From assembly GCF_900111245.1 (NCBI RefSeq), contig NZ_FOGO01000008.1, positions 1 to 64,000 on the forward strand: a DNA stretch of 64,000 nt, written 5' to 3'. The translations under genes and the position numbers were made by a program. The notes beneath the pieces were generated by a model, which saw only the letters and a list, made by a program, of their open reading frames with translations, did no database searches and was not told the DNA's origin. Each line of letters begins with the position of its first letter. The stretch's first letter is position 1. Positions 42,882-50,903 of the stretch are shown one piece after another. The stretch comes from Streptomyces qinglanensis (lineage in GTDB: Bacteria > Actinomycetota > Actinomycetes > Streptomycetales > Streptomycetaceae).

Positions 42882-44336
42882 ATGACGCGCACCGAGACCT
42901 CCGACGCGCCACACCCTCCCGGCGAACCCGCCGCGCGCTCCGGCCCGCCGGAGGGCACCGGCCCCTCCGGCGGTGCCCTCGCGCACGGCCTCAAGCAGCG
43001 CCACCTCTCGATGATCGCCCTGGGCGGCGTCATCGGCGCGGGGCTCTTCGTCGGCTCCGGCGCGGGCATCGCCGCCGCGGGCCCCGCGATCGTCCTCGCG
43101 TACGCCGCCTCCGGCGCGCTGGTGATGCTCGTCATGCGGATGCTGGGCGAGATGTCGGCGGCCCGCCCGGCCTCCGGCTCCTTCTCGGTCCACGCGGAGC
43201 GGGCCCTGGGACCGTGGGCGGGTTTCACCGCGGGCTGGATCTACTGGACGCTGCTGTGCGTGGCCATCGCCACGGAGGCGACCGCGGCCGCGAAGATCAT
43301 GACCGGCTGGCTGCCCGGGACCGAGCAGTGGATGTGGGTCGCGCTCTTCATGCTCGTCTTCTGCGCCACCAACCTGGCCCAGGTGCGCAACTTCGGCGAG
43401 TACGAGTTCTGGTTCGCGGCGGTGAAGGTCCTGGCCATCAGCGCCTTCCTGGTGCTGGGCGGGCTCGCGATAGCCGGCCTGCTGCCGGGCACCGACTCGC
43501 CGGGCGCCGGCAACCTGACCGGGGACGGGGGCTTCTTCCCGACCGGCACCGAGGGGCTGATCGTGGGGCTGCTCGCCTCGGTGTTCGCGTTCGGCGGTCT
43601 GGAGACGGTGACGATCGCGGCAGCCGAGTCGGAGAAGCCGGTCTCGGGTGTCGCCAAGGCGGTCCGCACCGCGGTGTGGCGGATCGCGCTGTTCTACGTC
43701 GGCTCGATGCTGGTGATCGTCACGCTGATCCCGTGGCAGGACGAGTCGGTGCTCTCCGGTCCCTACGCGGCGGTGCTGGACCACCTCGGCATCCCGGCCG
43801 CCGCGCAGATCATGAACGTGGTGGTGCTCATCGCGCTGCTGTCGGCGATGAACGCCAACATCTACGGCGCCTCGCGGATGTCGTACTCGCTGGTGGAACG
43901 GGGCGAGGGCCCGGCGTTCCTGAACCGGGTGAGCGCCCAGGGGGTGCCGCGCTACGCGGTAGTCGCCTCGTCCCTCTTCGGCTTCGTGGCGGTGCTGCTG
44001 AACTTCTTCTGGGAGAAGACGGTCTTCCAGTGGCTGCTGAACATGGTCGGTGCGGCGACGCTGGTGGTCTGGGGGTTCATCGCGGTCTCGCAGTTCCGCA
44101 CCCGGCGCCGGCTGGAGCGTGAGGCACCCGAGAAGCTGGTGGTGCGGATGTGGCTGTTCCCCGGGCTGACCATCGTGGCGCTCGCCGGTATCGCCGCGAT
44201 TCTGCTGCTGATGCTCCGCGAGGGCGACACCCGCACCCAGTTGGCGTTCACCGCGGGTCTGACGGTGGTGCTGGCCGCGGCCGGGTACCTCCGGCAGCGG
44301 CGCCGTCCGCAGACCCCGGCGCCTGCGGACGGCTGA
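42882..44336 (+). CDS. APC-superfamily amino acid permease, second copy
   Basis: A 484-residue permease paralogous to the one at 40240 (HLSMIALGGVIGAGLFVGSGAGI; GEMSAARPASGSFSVHAERALG). It has about twelve spans, and near-identical C-terminal loop sequence (LEREAPEKLVVRMWLFP). I chose the ATG at 42882, with AGGAA 11 bases upstream. The substrate is probably a small amino acid or GABA-like compound. The pair may be a local duplication now separated by bioY. Confidence 0.92.
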   Translation: MTRTETSDAPHPPGEPAARSGPPEGTGPSGGALAHGLKQRHLSMIALGGVIGAGLFVGSGAGIAAAGPAIVLAYAASGALVMLVMRMLGEMSAARPASGSFSVHAERALGPWAGFTAGWIYWTLLCVAIATEATAAAKIMTGWLPGTEQWMWVALFMLVFCATNLAQVRNFGEYEFWFAAVKVLAISAFLVLGGLAIAGLLPGTDSPGAGNLTGDGGFFPTGTEGLIVGLLASVFAFGGLETVTIAAAESEKPVSGVAKAVRTAVWRIALFYVGSMLVIVTLIPWQDESVLSGPYAAVLDHLGIPAAAQIMNVVVLIALLSAMNANIYGASRMSYSLVERGEGPAFLNRVSAQGVPRYAVVASSLFGFVAVLLNFFWEKTVFQWLLNMVGAATLVVWGFIAVSQFRTRRRLEREAPEKLVVRMWLFPGLTIVALAGIAAILLLMLREGDTRTQLAFTAGLTVVLAAAGYLRQRRRPQTPAPADG

Positions 44337-44396
44337 CCCGCCCGCAGGTCCTGACGGCTCCTCAGCGCGCGGCCGGACCCACGACTTCCGGCCGAT

Positions 44397-44446
44397 CCGA
44401 AAGAGCGGAGCGCCCCCCGTGCGCGGGGGGCGCTCCGCTCTTTCGG
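44397..44446 (+). terminator. Terminator after the second permease
   Basis: Perfect 23-bp stem (44397-44419 with 44424-44446) and four-base loop. It insulates sodF from upstream transcription. Confidence 0.9.
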
Positions 44447-44469
44447 CATCCGTTGCTGCTAGCTTCTTT

Positions 44470-44486
44470 TTGCAAGTAATATGCAA
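44470..44486 (+). promoter_or_regulatory. Nur (nickel-responsive Fur family) operator overlapping the sodF -10
   Basis: TTGCAAGTAATATGCAA is an inverted repeat matching the Streptomyces Nur box (tGCaa-N5-ttGCa). It contains TAATAT (44477-44482), a near-perfect -10 box, with TTGCTG 18 bases upstream. Bound Nur-Ni would block polymerase. Confidence 0.8.
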
Positions 44487-44507
44487 TAGCGAGTGAGGGG
44501 CGAGAGC

Positions 44508-45155
44508 ATGTCGATCACGACCTACACCTTGCCGGAGCTGCCGTACGACTACTCCGCGCTGGAGCCGGTCATCAGCGGCGAGATCATCGAACTGCACCAC
44601 GACAAGCACCACGCCGGGTACGTGAAGGGGGCCAACGACACCCTGGAGCAGCTCGCGGAGGCCCGGGACAAGGACCAGTGGGGTTCCGTCAACGGGCTGG
44701 AGAAGAACCTCGCCTTCCACCTGTCCGGGCACATCCTGCACAGCATCTACTGGCAGAACATGACCGGCGACGGCGGCGGCGAGCCGCTGGAGAAGGACGG
44801 CACCGGCGAACTGGCCGACGCCATCGCCGAGTCGTTCGGCGGCTTCGCCAAGTTCAAGGCCCACCTCTCCAAGGCGGCGGCCACCACCCAGGGCTCGGGC
44901 TGGGGCGTACTGGCCTACGAGCCGGTCACCGGGCGGCTCATCGTCGAACAGGTCTACGATCACCAGGGCAACGTCGGCCAGGGCTCGGTGCCGCTGCTCG
45001 TGTTCGACGCCTGGGAGCACGCCTTCTACCTGCAGTACCGCAACCAGAAGGTGGACTTCGTCGAGGCCATGTGGCGCGTCGTCAACTGGCAGGACGTCGC
45101 CGCCCGGTACACCGCGGCGAAGGAGCGCGCCACCAGCCTGCTGCTCGCCCCGTAG
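44508..45155 (+). CDS. sodF: Iron superoxide dismutase, nickel-repressed
   Basis: A 215-residue Fe/Mn-family superoxide dismutase. Metal ligands fall in the usual places: His in LHHDKHHAGYV, His in FHLSGHILHS, and Asp/His in DAWEHAFYLQY. The Nur box, together with synteny, points to the Streptomyces SodF iron enzyme. It is made when nickel is scarce and replaces Ni-SOD (SodN). The gene stands alone between two terminators. Ribosome-binding site GAGGGG/GAGAG upstream of the ATG. Confidence 0.95.
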   Translation: MSITTYTLPELPYDYSALEPVISGEIIELHHDKHHAGYVKGANDTLEQLAEARDKDQWGSVNGLEKNLAFHLSGHILHSIYWQNMTGDGGGEPLEKDGTGELADAIAESFGGFAKFKAHLSKAAATTQGSGWGVLAYEPVTGRLIVEQVYDHQGNVGQGSVPLLVFDAWEHAFYLQYRNQKVDFVEAMWRVVNWQDVAARYTAAKERATSLLLAP

Positions 45156-45234
45156 CCGAGGAGCACACCCCTCGCCTGCGGCAAGCCTTCCACCCTCGTG
45201 ATCGTCTTCTCACCTTTCCCGGGGGCGGAGGATG

Positions 45235-45273
45235 GCGGGGCCCCTGTGTGGACGTGACACGCAGGGGCCCCGC
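45235..45273. terminator. Terminator between sodF and the DsbA-fold gene
   Basis: Twelve-base-pair GCGGGGCCCCTG/CAGGGGCCCCGC stem, extended inward by weaker pairs, between convergent genes. Confidence 0.8.
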
Positions 45274-45372
45274 GTACTGCGGGAGCCGCTCTCCGGCACA
45301 CCGGCGGACGCCGGCGGCGCCGAACGGGCCCCGCACACCGGACGGACCCTGCGGGCCGGGCACGCGGGCCCG

Positions 45373-46002
45373 TCAGTCGAAGAGCGGGCCCACGTCGCGG
45401 GTGCGCTTGATCTCGAAGAAGCCGGGGGTCGAGGCCACCATCAGGGTGCCGTCCCACAGCCGGGCCGCGGCCTCGCCCTTGGGCGCCGGGGTGACCACCG
45501 GGCCGAAGAAGGCGATCCGCCCGCCGTCCGCACCCGGCACGGCGATGACCGGGGTGCCGACCTCCTGGCCCACCAGCCCGATGCCCTCCTCGTGCGAGGT
45601 GCGCAGGGCCGCGTCGTAGGCGTCCGAGTCGGAGGCGTCGGCCAGCGAGGCCGGCAGCCCGACCTCGGCGAGCGACTCCAGGATCACCTCCCGGTCCAGC
45701 TCCCGCCCGCCCGGGTGGGCGCGGTTGCCCAGGGCGGTGTACAGCGGACCCAGCACCGCGGAGCCGTGCTCCTGCTCGGCGGCCACGCACACCCGCACCG
45801 GACCCCAGCCGCGGGCCATCAGCTCCCGGTACTTCTCCGGCAGCTCCTCCAGCCGCTTCTCGTTGAGCACCGACAGGCTCATGACGTGCCAGCGGACCTC
45901 GATCGGCCGCAGCTTCTCCACCTCCAGCATCCAGCGGGAGGTCATCCACGCCCAGGGGCACAGCGGGTCGAACCAGAAATCGGCGGGCGTCTTCTCGGGC
46001 AT
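45373..46002 (-). CDS. Mycothiol-dependent nitroreductase-like protein (Rv2466c family)
   Basis: A 209-residue DsbA-fold protein. The start ADFWFDPLCPWAWMTSRWML is highly similar to Rv2466c of M. tuberculosis, as is the ending FFEIKRTRDVGPLFD. That enzyme uses mycothiol to reduce nitro compounds and peroxide-oxidised thiols. Here the active-site motif is CPWA (Cys15, Ala18); the second cysteine of the mycobacterial CPWC motif is absent. It should act as a monothiol enzyme. GAGGAGAGG ribosome-binding site before the ATG. Confidence 0.88.
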   Translation of the reverse strand: MPEKTPADFWFDPLCPWAWMTSRWMLEVEKLRPIEVRWHVMSLSVLNEKRLEELPEKYRELMARGWGPVRVCVAAEQEHGSAVLGPLYTALGNRAHPGGRELDREVILESLAEVGLPASLADASDSDAYDAALRTSHEEGIGLVGQEVGTPVIAVPGADGGRIAFFGPVVTPAPKGEAAARLWDGTLMVASTPGFFEIKRTRDVGPLFD

Positions 46003-46215
46003 GGGCCTCTCCTCGGCGACGACGGTCTGCTGCACCGCGGCCGCTGCCGCGGTGTGACCGGTGTGACGATGGTCTCCGACGCCGACAACGCACCGGGCGG
46101 GCGACGGCATTCCCGGGTGTGCCCGCCCGGCGCCGCATGCGATCCTGAACAGGCTGTCGACCATGCGGTCCGTGCCACGCGGCGGGGCCGCGACCGATCG
46201 GAGAGGAAGCGCGGC

Positions 46216-48849
46216 GTGCCCGGAGAGAACCTGACCCGCACGGAGGCCCGGGAGCGCGCGGCGCTGCTGACCGTGAGCGGGTACGACGTGGCGCTGGACC
46301 TGCGCTCCGCCATCGAACCGCCGCCCGCCACCGGGCCCCGCACCTTCCGCTCGACCACCACCATCCGGTTCGCCTGCACCGAGGAGGGCGCCACCACCTT
46401 CGTGGACCTGGTGGCCCCGCACGTCCACTCGGTCACCCTGAACGGCGAGACACTCCGGGTCGAGGAGGTCTTCGACGGCGTCCGGGTCACACTGTCCGGG
46501 CTGCGGGCCGCGAACGAGGTGACGATCGACGCGCAGTGCGCCTACAGCCGCACCGGCGAGGGCCTGCACCACTTCCTCGACCCCGAGGACGGGCAGGTCT
46601 ACCTCTACACCCAGTACGAGCCGGCCGACGCGCGCCGCGTCTTCGCGACCTTCGAACAGCCCGACCTCAAGGCGCCCTTCGACTTCACCGTCACCGCCCC
46701 CGCCGACTGGACGGTGCTCAGCAACGGCGCCCAGGAGGGCGAGCCGCGCCCGGTGGACGACGGAGCCGCGGCCCTGTGGCGGTTCGCCCGCACCGAGTCC
46801 ATCTCGACGTACATCACCGCCGTCGTCGCGGGCCCGTACCACTACGTCGCCGACACCTACCGGCGCACCCTGGAGGACGGCAGCGAGCTGGAGATCCCGC
46901 TGGGCGCCCTGTGCCGCAAGGGGCTGGCCCGCTACTTCGACCCGCAGGACATCTTCACCGTCACCAAGCAGGGCCTGGACTTCTTCCACGACCACTTCGA
47001 CTACCCGTACCCGTTCGGCAAGTACGACCAGGCGTTCGTGCCGGAGTACAACATCGGCGCCATGGAGAACCCGGGCTGCGTGACCTTCCGCGAGGAGTTC
47101 GTCTTCCGCGGCAGGGTCACCGAAGCCTCCTACGAGGGCCGCGCCAACGTCATCCTGCACGAGATGGCGCACATGTGGTTCGGCGACCTGGTCACCATGG
47201 AGTGGTGGGACGACCTGTGGCTCAAGGAGTCCTTCGCGGACTTCATGGGCGCCTTCGCGCTGGTGGAGTCCACCCGCTTCCGGGACGGCTGGATCACCTT
47301 CGCCAACCGCCGCAAGTCCTGGGCCTACCGGGCCGACCAGCTCCCCTCCACCCACCCGGTCACCGCCGACATCCGGGACCTGGAGGACGCCAAGCTCAAC
47401 TTCGACGGCATCACCTACGCCAAGGGCGCCTCCGTCCTCAAGCAGCTCGTCGCCTACGTCGGCAAGGACGCCTTCCTGGAGGGCGCCCGGCGTTACTTCA
47501 AGCGGCACCAGTGGGGCAACACCCGCCTGGAGGACCTGCTGTCCGTGCTGGAGGAGACCTCGGGCCGGGACATGGCCGAGTGGTCCAAGGCGTGGCTGCA
47601 GACCGCCGGGGTCAACACCCTCACGCCGCAGCTCACCTACGACGCGGCCGGCCGGGTCACCGAGCTCGCCGTGCTGCAGGAAGCCGCCTCCGCGGAGCAC
47701 CCCGTGCTGCGCCCGCACCGCGTCGCGGTGGGCCTCTACCGGCGCGACCCGGCGCGGGGCGTCCTGGAGCGCTACGCCCGCGCCGAGGTCGACGTCGCGG
47801 GCCCGCGCACCCCGGTCGCCGAACTGGCCGGTGCGGAGCGGCCGGATCTGGTGCTGGTGAACGACGACGACCTGACCTACTGCAAGGTCCGGTTCGACGA
47901 GGCGTCCCTGGCGACCCTGCGCGCACACCTCGGCGAGCTGACCGACCCCGCGCCCGGCCCCTCCGGCGCCGGACACTCGCTGGCCCGCGCGCTGTGCTGG
48001 TCCGCCGTGTGGAACCTCACCCGGGACGGACTGATGCCGGCGCGGGACTTCCTCGACCTCGTGCTGCGGTTCGCCGGGCAGGAGACCGAGATCGGCGTGC
48101 TGCAGATGCTGCACGGCCAGGCGAAGCTGGCCCTGGACCACTACACGGCCCGCGAGCGGCGCCCCGAGGCCGGGCGGCTGCTGTCGGAGTGCGCGGTCAC
48201 CCGGCTGCGGCAGGCCGAGCCGGGCAGCGGACACCAGTTGGCCTGGGCCCGCTTCCTCGCCGCCGTCGCCTCCCGCGAGGAGGAACTGCGACTGCTGCAG
48301 GGCCTGCTGGCCGGCACCGCCCGGATCGACGGACTGGCGGTGGACCAGGAGCTGCGCTGGACCGTCCTGGGCGCCCTGACCGCCGCCGGACTGGCCGACG
48401 AGCAGGCCGTCGACGCCGAACTGGCGCGGGACGACACCGCCTCCGGCAAGCGGCACCAGGTCCGCTGCCTGGCCGCGCGCCCCTCGGCCGCGGTCAAGGC
48501 GCAGGCGTGGGCCTCCGTGGTGGAGTCGGACACACTGTCCAACTCCCTGGTCGAAGCGACGATCTCCGGCTTCGCGCAGCCCGGCCAGACCGAGCTGACC
48601 GCGCCGTACACCGCGCGCTACTTCGAGATGCTGGAGACGGTCTGGGCCACGCGCTCGATCGAGATCGGCATGGCCGTCGTGCGGGGCCTGTTCCCCGCGG
48701 CACAGGGCGACCAGGCCACGCTCGACGCCGCCGACGCCTGGCTGACCGGGCATCCGGACGCCGCGCCCGCGCTGCGGCGGCTGGTCTCCGAGGCCCGGGA
48801 CGACCTGGCCCGGGCGCTGCGCGCCCAACGCGCCGACGCCGCCGCGTAG
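46216..48849 (+). CDS. pepN: M1 family aminopeptidase N (PepN), copy 1
   Basis: An 877-residue zinc aminopeptidase. Exopeptidase motif GAMEN (NIGAMENPG), zinc motif His315-Glu316-x-x-His319 with third ligand Glu338 (HEMAHMWFGD...LKES), and a helical C-terminal ERAP1-like domain. The GTG start (MPGENLTRTEARERA) has GAGAGGAAG seven bases upstream. It removes N-terminal residues from peptides in the cytoplasm; there is no signal peptide. A close paralogue lies at 50904 on the other strand. Confidence 0.96.
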   Translation: MPGENLTRTEARERAALLTVSGYDVALDLRSAIEPPPATGPRTFRSTTTIRFACTEEGATTFVDLVAPHVHSVTLNGETLRVEEVFDGVRVTLSGLRAANEVTIDAQCAYSRTGEGLHHFLDPEDGQVYLYTQYEPADARRVFATFEQPDLKAPFDFTVTAPADWTVLSNGAQEGEPRPVDDGAAALWRFARTESISTYITAVVAGPYHYVADTYRRTLEDGSELEIPLGALCRKGLARYFDPQDIFTVTKQGLDFFHDHFDYPYPFGKYDQAFVPEYNIGAMENPGCVTFREEFVFRGRVTEASYEGRANVILHEMAHMWFGDLVTMEWWDDLWLKESFADFMGAFALVESTRFRDGWITFANRRKSWAYRADQLPSTHPVTADIRDLEDAKLNFDGITYAKGASVLKQLVAYVGKDAFLEGARRYFKRHQWGNTRLEDLLSVLEETSGRDMAEWSKAWLQTAGVNTLTPQLTYDAAGRVTELAVLQEAASAEHPVLRPHRVAVGLYRRDPARGVLERYARAEVDVAGPRTPVAELAGAERPDLVLVNDDDLTYCKVRFDEASLATLRAHLGELTDPAPGPSGAGHSLARALCWSAVWNLTRDGLMPARDFLDLVLRFAGQETEIGVLQMLHGQAKLALDHYTARERRPEAGRLLSECAVTRLRQAEPGSGHQLAWARFLAAVASREEELRLLQGLLAGTARIDGLAVDQELRWTVLGALTAAGLADEQAVDAELARDDTASGKRHQVRCLAARPSAAVKAQAWASVVESDTLSNSLVEATISGFAQPGQTELTAPYTARYFEMLETVWATRSIEIGMAVVRGLFPAAQGDQATLDAADAWLTGHPDAAPALRRLVSEARDDLARALRAQRADAAA

Positions 48850-48860
48850 TCCCGCTCCGC

Positions 48861-48898
48861 GGGCCGGTCCCGACGCCGGCCCGCGGCGGGACCGGCCC
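48861..48898. terminator. Terminator between pepN copy 1 and the LysR gene
   Basis: Twelve-base-pair stem GGGCCGGTCCCG/CGGGACCGGCCC with a 14-base loop. An alternative 11-bp stem (48858-48868 with 48876-48886) competes with it. The two flanking genes converge. Confidence 0.75.
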
Positions 48899-48909
48899 GG
48901 CGGGAATCC

Positions 48910-49896
48910 TCAGGCCACGACGGTGAGTCCGGGATCGCGCCGGGCGGCCAGCCAGCGCGCGTAGGCCGGGCTGCCCAGAGCCACCTCCTCGTAGGAGGCG
49001 CGGAGGTCCTCGACCACGCCGTCCCCCTCGATGCCCGCGCGCCGTCCGGCCCGCAGCGCCACCAAAAGCCGCACCCCGAGCGGATCCCCCGCCAACGGAA
49101 CGATGGACATGCCCGGCCGCGGCTGCGAGGTGGGCTGGCACGGGGTGACGACCTCCCCCGCGGCGACCAGATCGCCCGCGGACAGATAATCGCCGTACAC
49201 CACCCGCGGATCGATCCGCGCCGCCGCGAACACCCTGCGCAGCCCGTCCCAGTCGCCGTCGACCGACGGGTCGACCATCCACTTCTCCCCGGCGAGCTCC
49301 GCGACGGCCACGGCCCGCCCGGCCCGCGCCGCCGGATGGGTGGCGGGCACGGCGACGAACTGGGGCTCGCGCCGCACCAGGACCCGCAGCCGGATGCCGT
49401 CGGGGACCCGCAGCGGGGCTCCCTCGACCTCGTGCACGAAGGCGGCGTCGAGCTGGTTGTCCGCGACCATCTGCAGCAGTGTGTTCGCCGAGACATCGGT
49501 CTGGAAGGTGATGTCGGTGTCCGGGAGCCGGCGGTGCAGGCGGCGCAGCCAGCCCGGGACGGCCCTGCTGCCGGTGCTGGCGAGCCGCAGCCGCGTCCCG
49601 GGGTCCGCGTGGCCGAGCCCGGCGGCGTCCTTGGCCTCCCGGATCAGCTCCGTCATCTGCGCGACGATCGGCCGGGCGCGGGTGAGGACGGTGCGGCCCA
49701 GCGGCGTGGGCCTGCTGCCGGTCCGCTCCCGGTTGAAGAGCGGTCCGCCGACGGCCTGTTCGATCCGCCTGAGCTGGGTCGTCAGCGAAGGCTGCGTCAT
49801 ACCGAGCTGACGGGCGGCCTTGTGCACGCTGCCGGTGTCGGCGATCGCACACACTGCGCGAAGATGCCTCACTTCGAGCTCCACACCGCGGAGCAT
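48910..49896 (-). CDS. LysR-type activator of the adjacent small neutral protease gene (MprR/SnpR type)
   Basis: A 328-residue LysR-type regulator. N-terminal winged helix-turn-helix: LRAVCAIADTGSVHKAARQLGMTQPSLTTQLRRIEQ. A periplasmic-binding-protein-like effector domain occupies residues 95-300. It is divergent from the snapalysin gene 232 bases away. This pairing is the known Streptomyces arrangement in which the LysR protein activates the protease gene. ATG chosen at 49896 (MLRGVELEVRHL). Role assigned from context. Confidence 0.88.
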   Translation of the reverse strand: MLRGVELEVRHLRAVCAIADTGSVHKAARQLGMTQPSLTTQLRRIEQAVGGPLFNRERTGSRPTPLGRTVLTRARPIVAQMTELIREAKDAAGLGHADPGTRLRLASTGSRAVPGWLRRLHRRLPDTDITFQTDVSANTLLQMVADNQLDAAFVHEVEGAPLRVPDGIRLRVLVRREPQFVAVPATHPAARAGRAVAVAELAGEKWMVDPSVDGDWDGLRRVFAAARIDPRVVYGDYLSAGDLVAAGEVVTPCQPTSQPRPGMSIVPLAGDPLGVRLLVALRAGRRAGIEGDGVVEDLRASYEEVALGSPAYARWLAARRDPGLTVVA

Positions 49897-50128
49897 ATCG
49901 GCGGGTCGCGGGTCCCACCAGAGAGCGCCGGACCGGTGAACGGTGCGCGAACGCCCGTGCGGCGCAGGGGGATTCACCGGTCCTATCGGGAGTTGGCATC
50001 ATTCCGGAACGCCGTCCGTTCGAACAGACTCTCCCGGAGCAGCAATCCGTCCGGAGGGACCGGCGGCGCCCCCCACGCCAACATCCCAGAGCGGCGCCGG
50101 TTTCTCCGAAACCGAGGAGAGACCCCCC
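49897..50128. promoter_or_regulatory. Divergent control region of the LysR gene and snapalysin
   Basis: 232 bases. A perfect inverted repeat CGGTTTC-TCC-GAAACCG (50098-50114) abuts the snapalysin ribosome-binding site GAGGAGAG. TTCCGGAA and GTTCGAAC palindromes lie further upstream. The LysR site is expected here but cannot be pinned down by eye. Confidence 0.5.
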
Positions 50129-50806
50129 ATGGAATACCGCAGATCGACTCTTTCGGCGGCGCTCGGCCTGGGCGTGACCGTCGCACTCGGCCTGGGTGCC
50201 GTGCCCGCCTCCGCAGCGGACGACGCAGCCGCCTCCCCCGCGGCGTCCTCGACGGCAGCCTCCCCCACCACTCAGGGCTTCACCGGCGAGAACGAGCAGC
50301 GCAACGAGAAGTTCTTCAAGTTCATCGTCAAGGAAGCCTTCAAGAAGCAGGCCGAGAAGCCGGGCATCCAGCGGGTCACCATCAACTACAGCACCAGCCG
50401 CGCGCCCTCCTTCCGCAGCGAGATCGCCAACAGCACGGCGGTGTGGAACTCGGCCGTCTCGAACGTGAAGCTGGCCGAGGGCGGCGGCGCCAGCTTCGAC
50501 TACCGCGAGGGCAACGACTCGCGCGGCAGCTACGCCTACACCGACGGGCACGGCAGGGGATACATCTTCCTGGACTACGCCCAGAACCAGCGGTACGACT
50601 CCGACCGCGTCGTCGCGCACGAGACCGGTCACGTGCTCGGTCTGCCGGACCACTACTCCGGGCCCTGCAGCGAGCTGATGTCGGGCGGCGGCCCCGGCAC
50701 GTCCTGCACCAACGACCGGCCCAACGCCGCCGAGCGTGCGCGCGTCGAGCAACTGTGGGCGAACGGCGTGGCGTCCGTCGCGTTCGAGAACGTCGGCTTC
50801 AAGTGA
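50129..50806 (+). CDS. snpA: Snapalysin (small neutral metalloprotease, M7 family)
   Basis: A 225-residue secreted protease. Signal peptide in residues 1-29 (LSAALGLGVTVALGLGAVPASA), a short Ala/Ser/Thr propeptide, then the catalytic domain. Its zinc motif is His164-Glu165-x-x-His168-x5-Asp174 (HETGHVLGLPD), with the aspartate ligand that defines the M7 family. Two cysteines near the end (GPCSEL and TSCTND) probably form a disulfide. It degrades extracellular protein (milk caseins in assays) and is controlled by the divergent LysR gene. Confidence 0.96.
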   Translation: MEYRRSTLSAALGLGVTVALGLGAVPASAADDAAASPAASSTAASPTTQGFTGENEQRNEKFFKFIVKEAFKKQAEKPGIQRVTINYSTSRAPSFRSEIANSTAVWNSAVSNVKLAEGGGASFDYREGNDSRGSYAYTDGHGRGYIFLDYAQNQRYDSDRVVAHETGHVLGLPDHYSGPCSELMSGGGPGTSCTNDRPNAAERARVEQLWANGVASVAFENVGFK

Positions 50807-50838
50807 TCCGCACCCGCACCTGATCCACCCCCCGCACG

Positions 50839-50866
50839 TCGGCCCCCGGTCACCACCGGGGGCCGA
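50839..50866. terminator. Terminator between snapalysin and pepN copy 2
   Basis: Perfect 12-bp stem TCGGCCCCCGGT/ACCGGGGGCCGA with a CACC loop, between convergent genes. Confidence 0.8.
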
Positions 50867-50903
50867 TGCGCGTGCGGCGGCAGCGGGGAGCGCCGCCGGG
50901 CCG

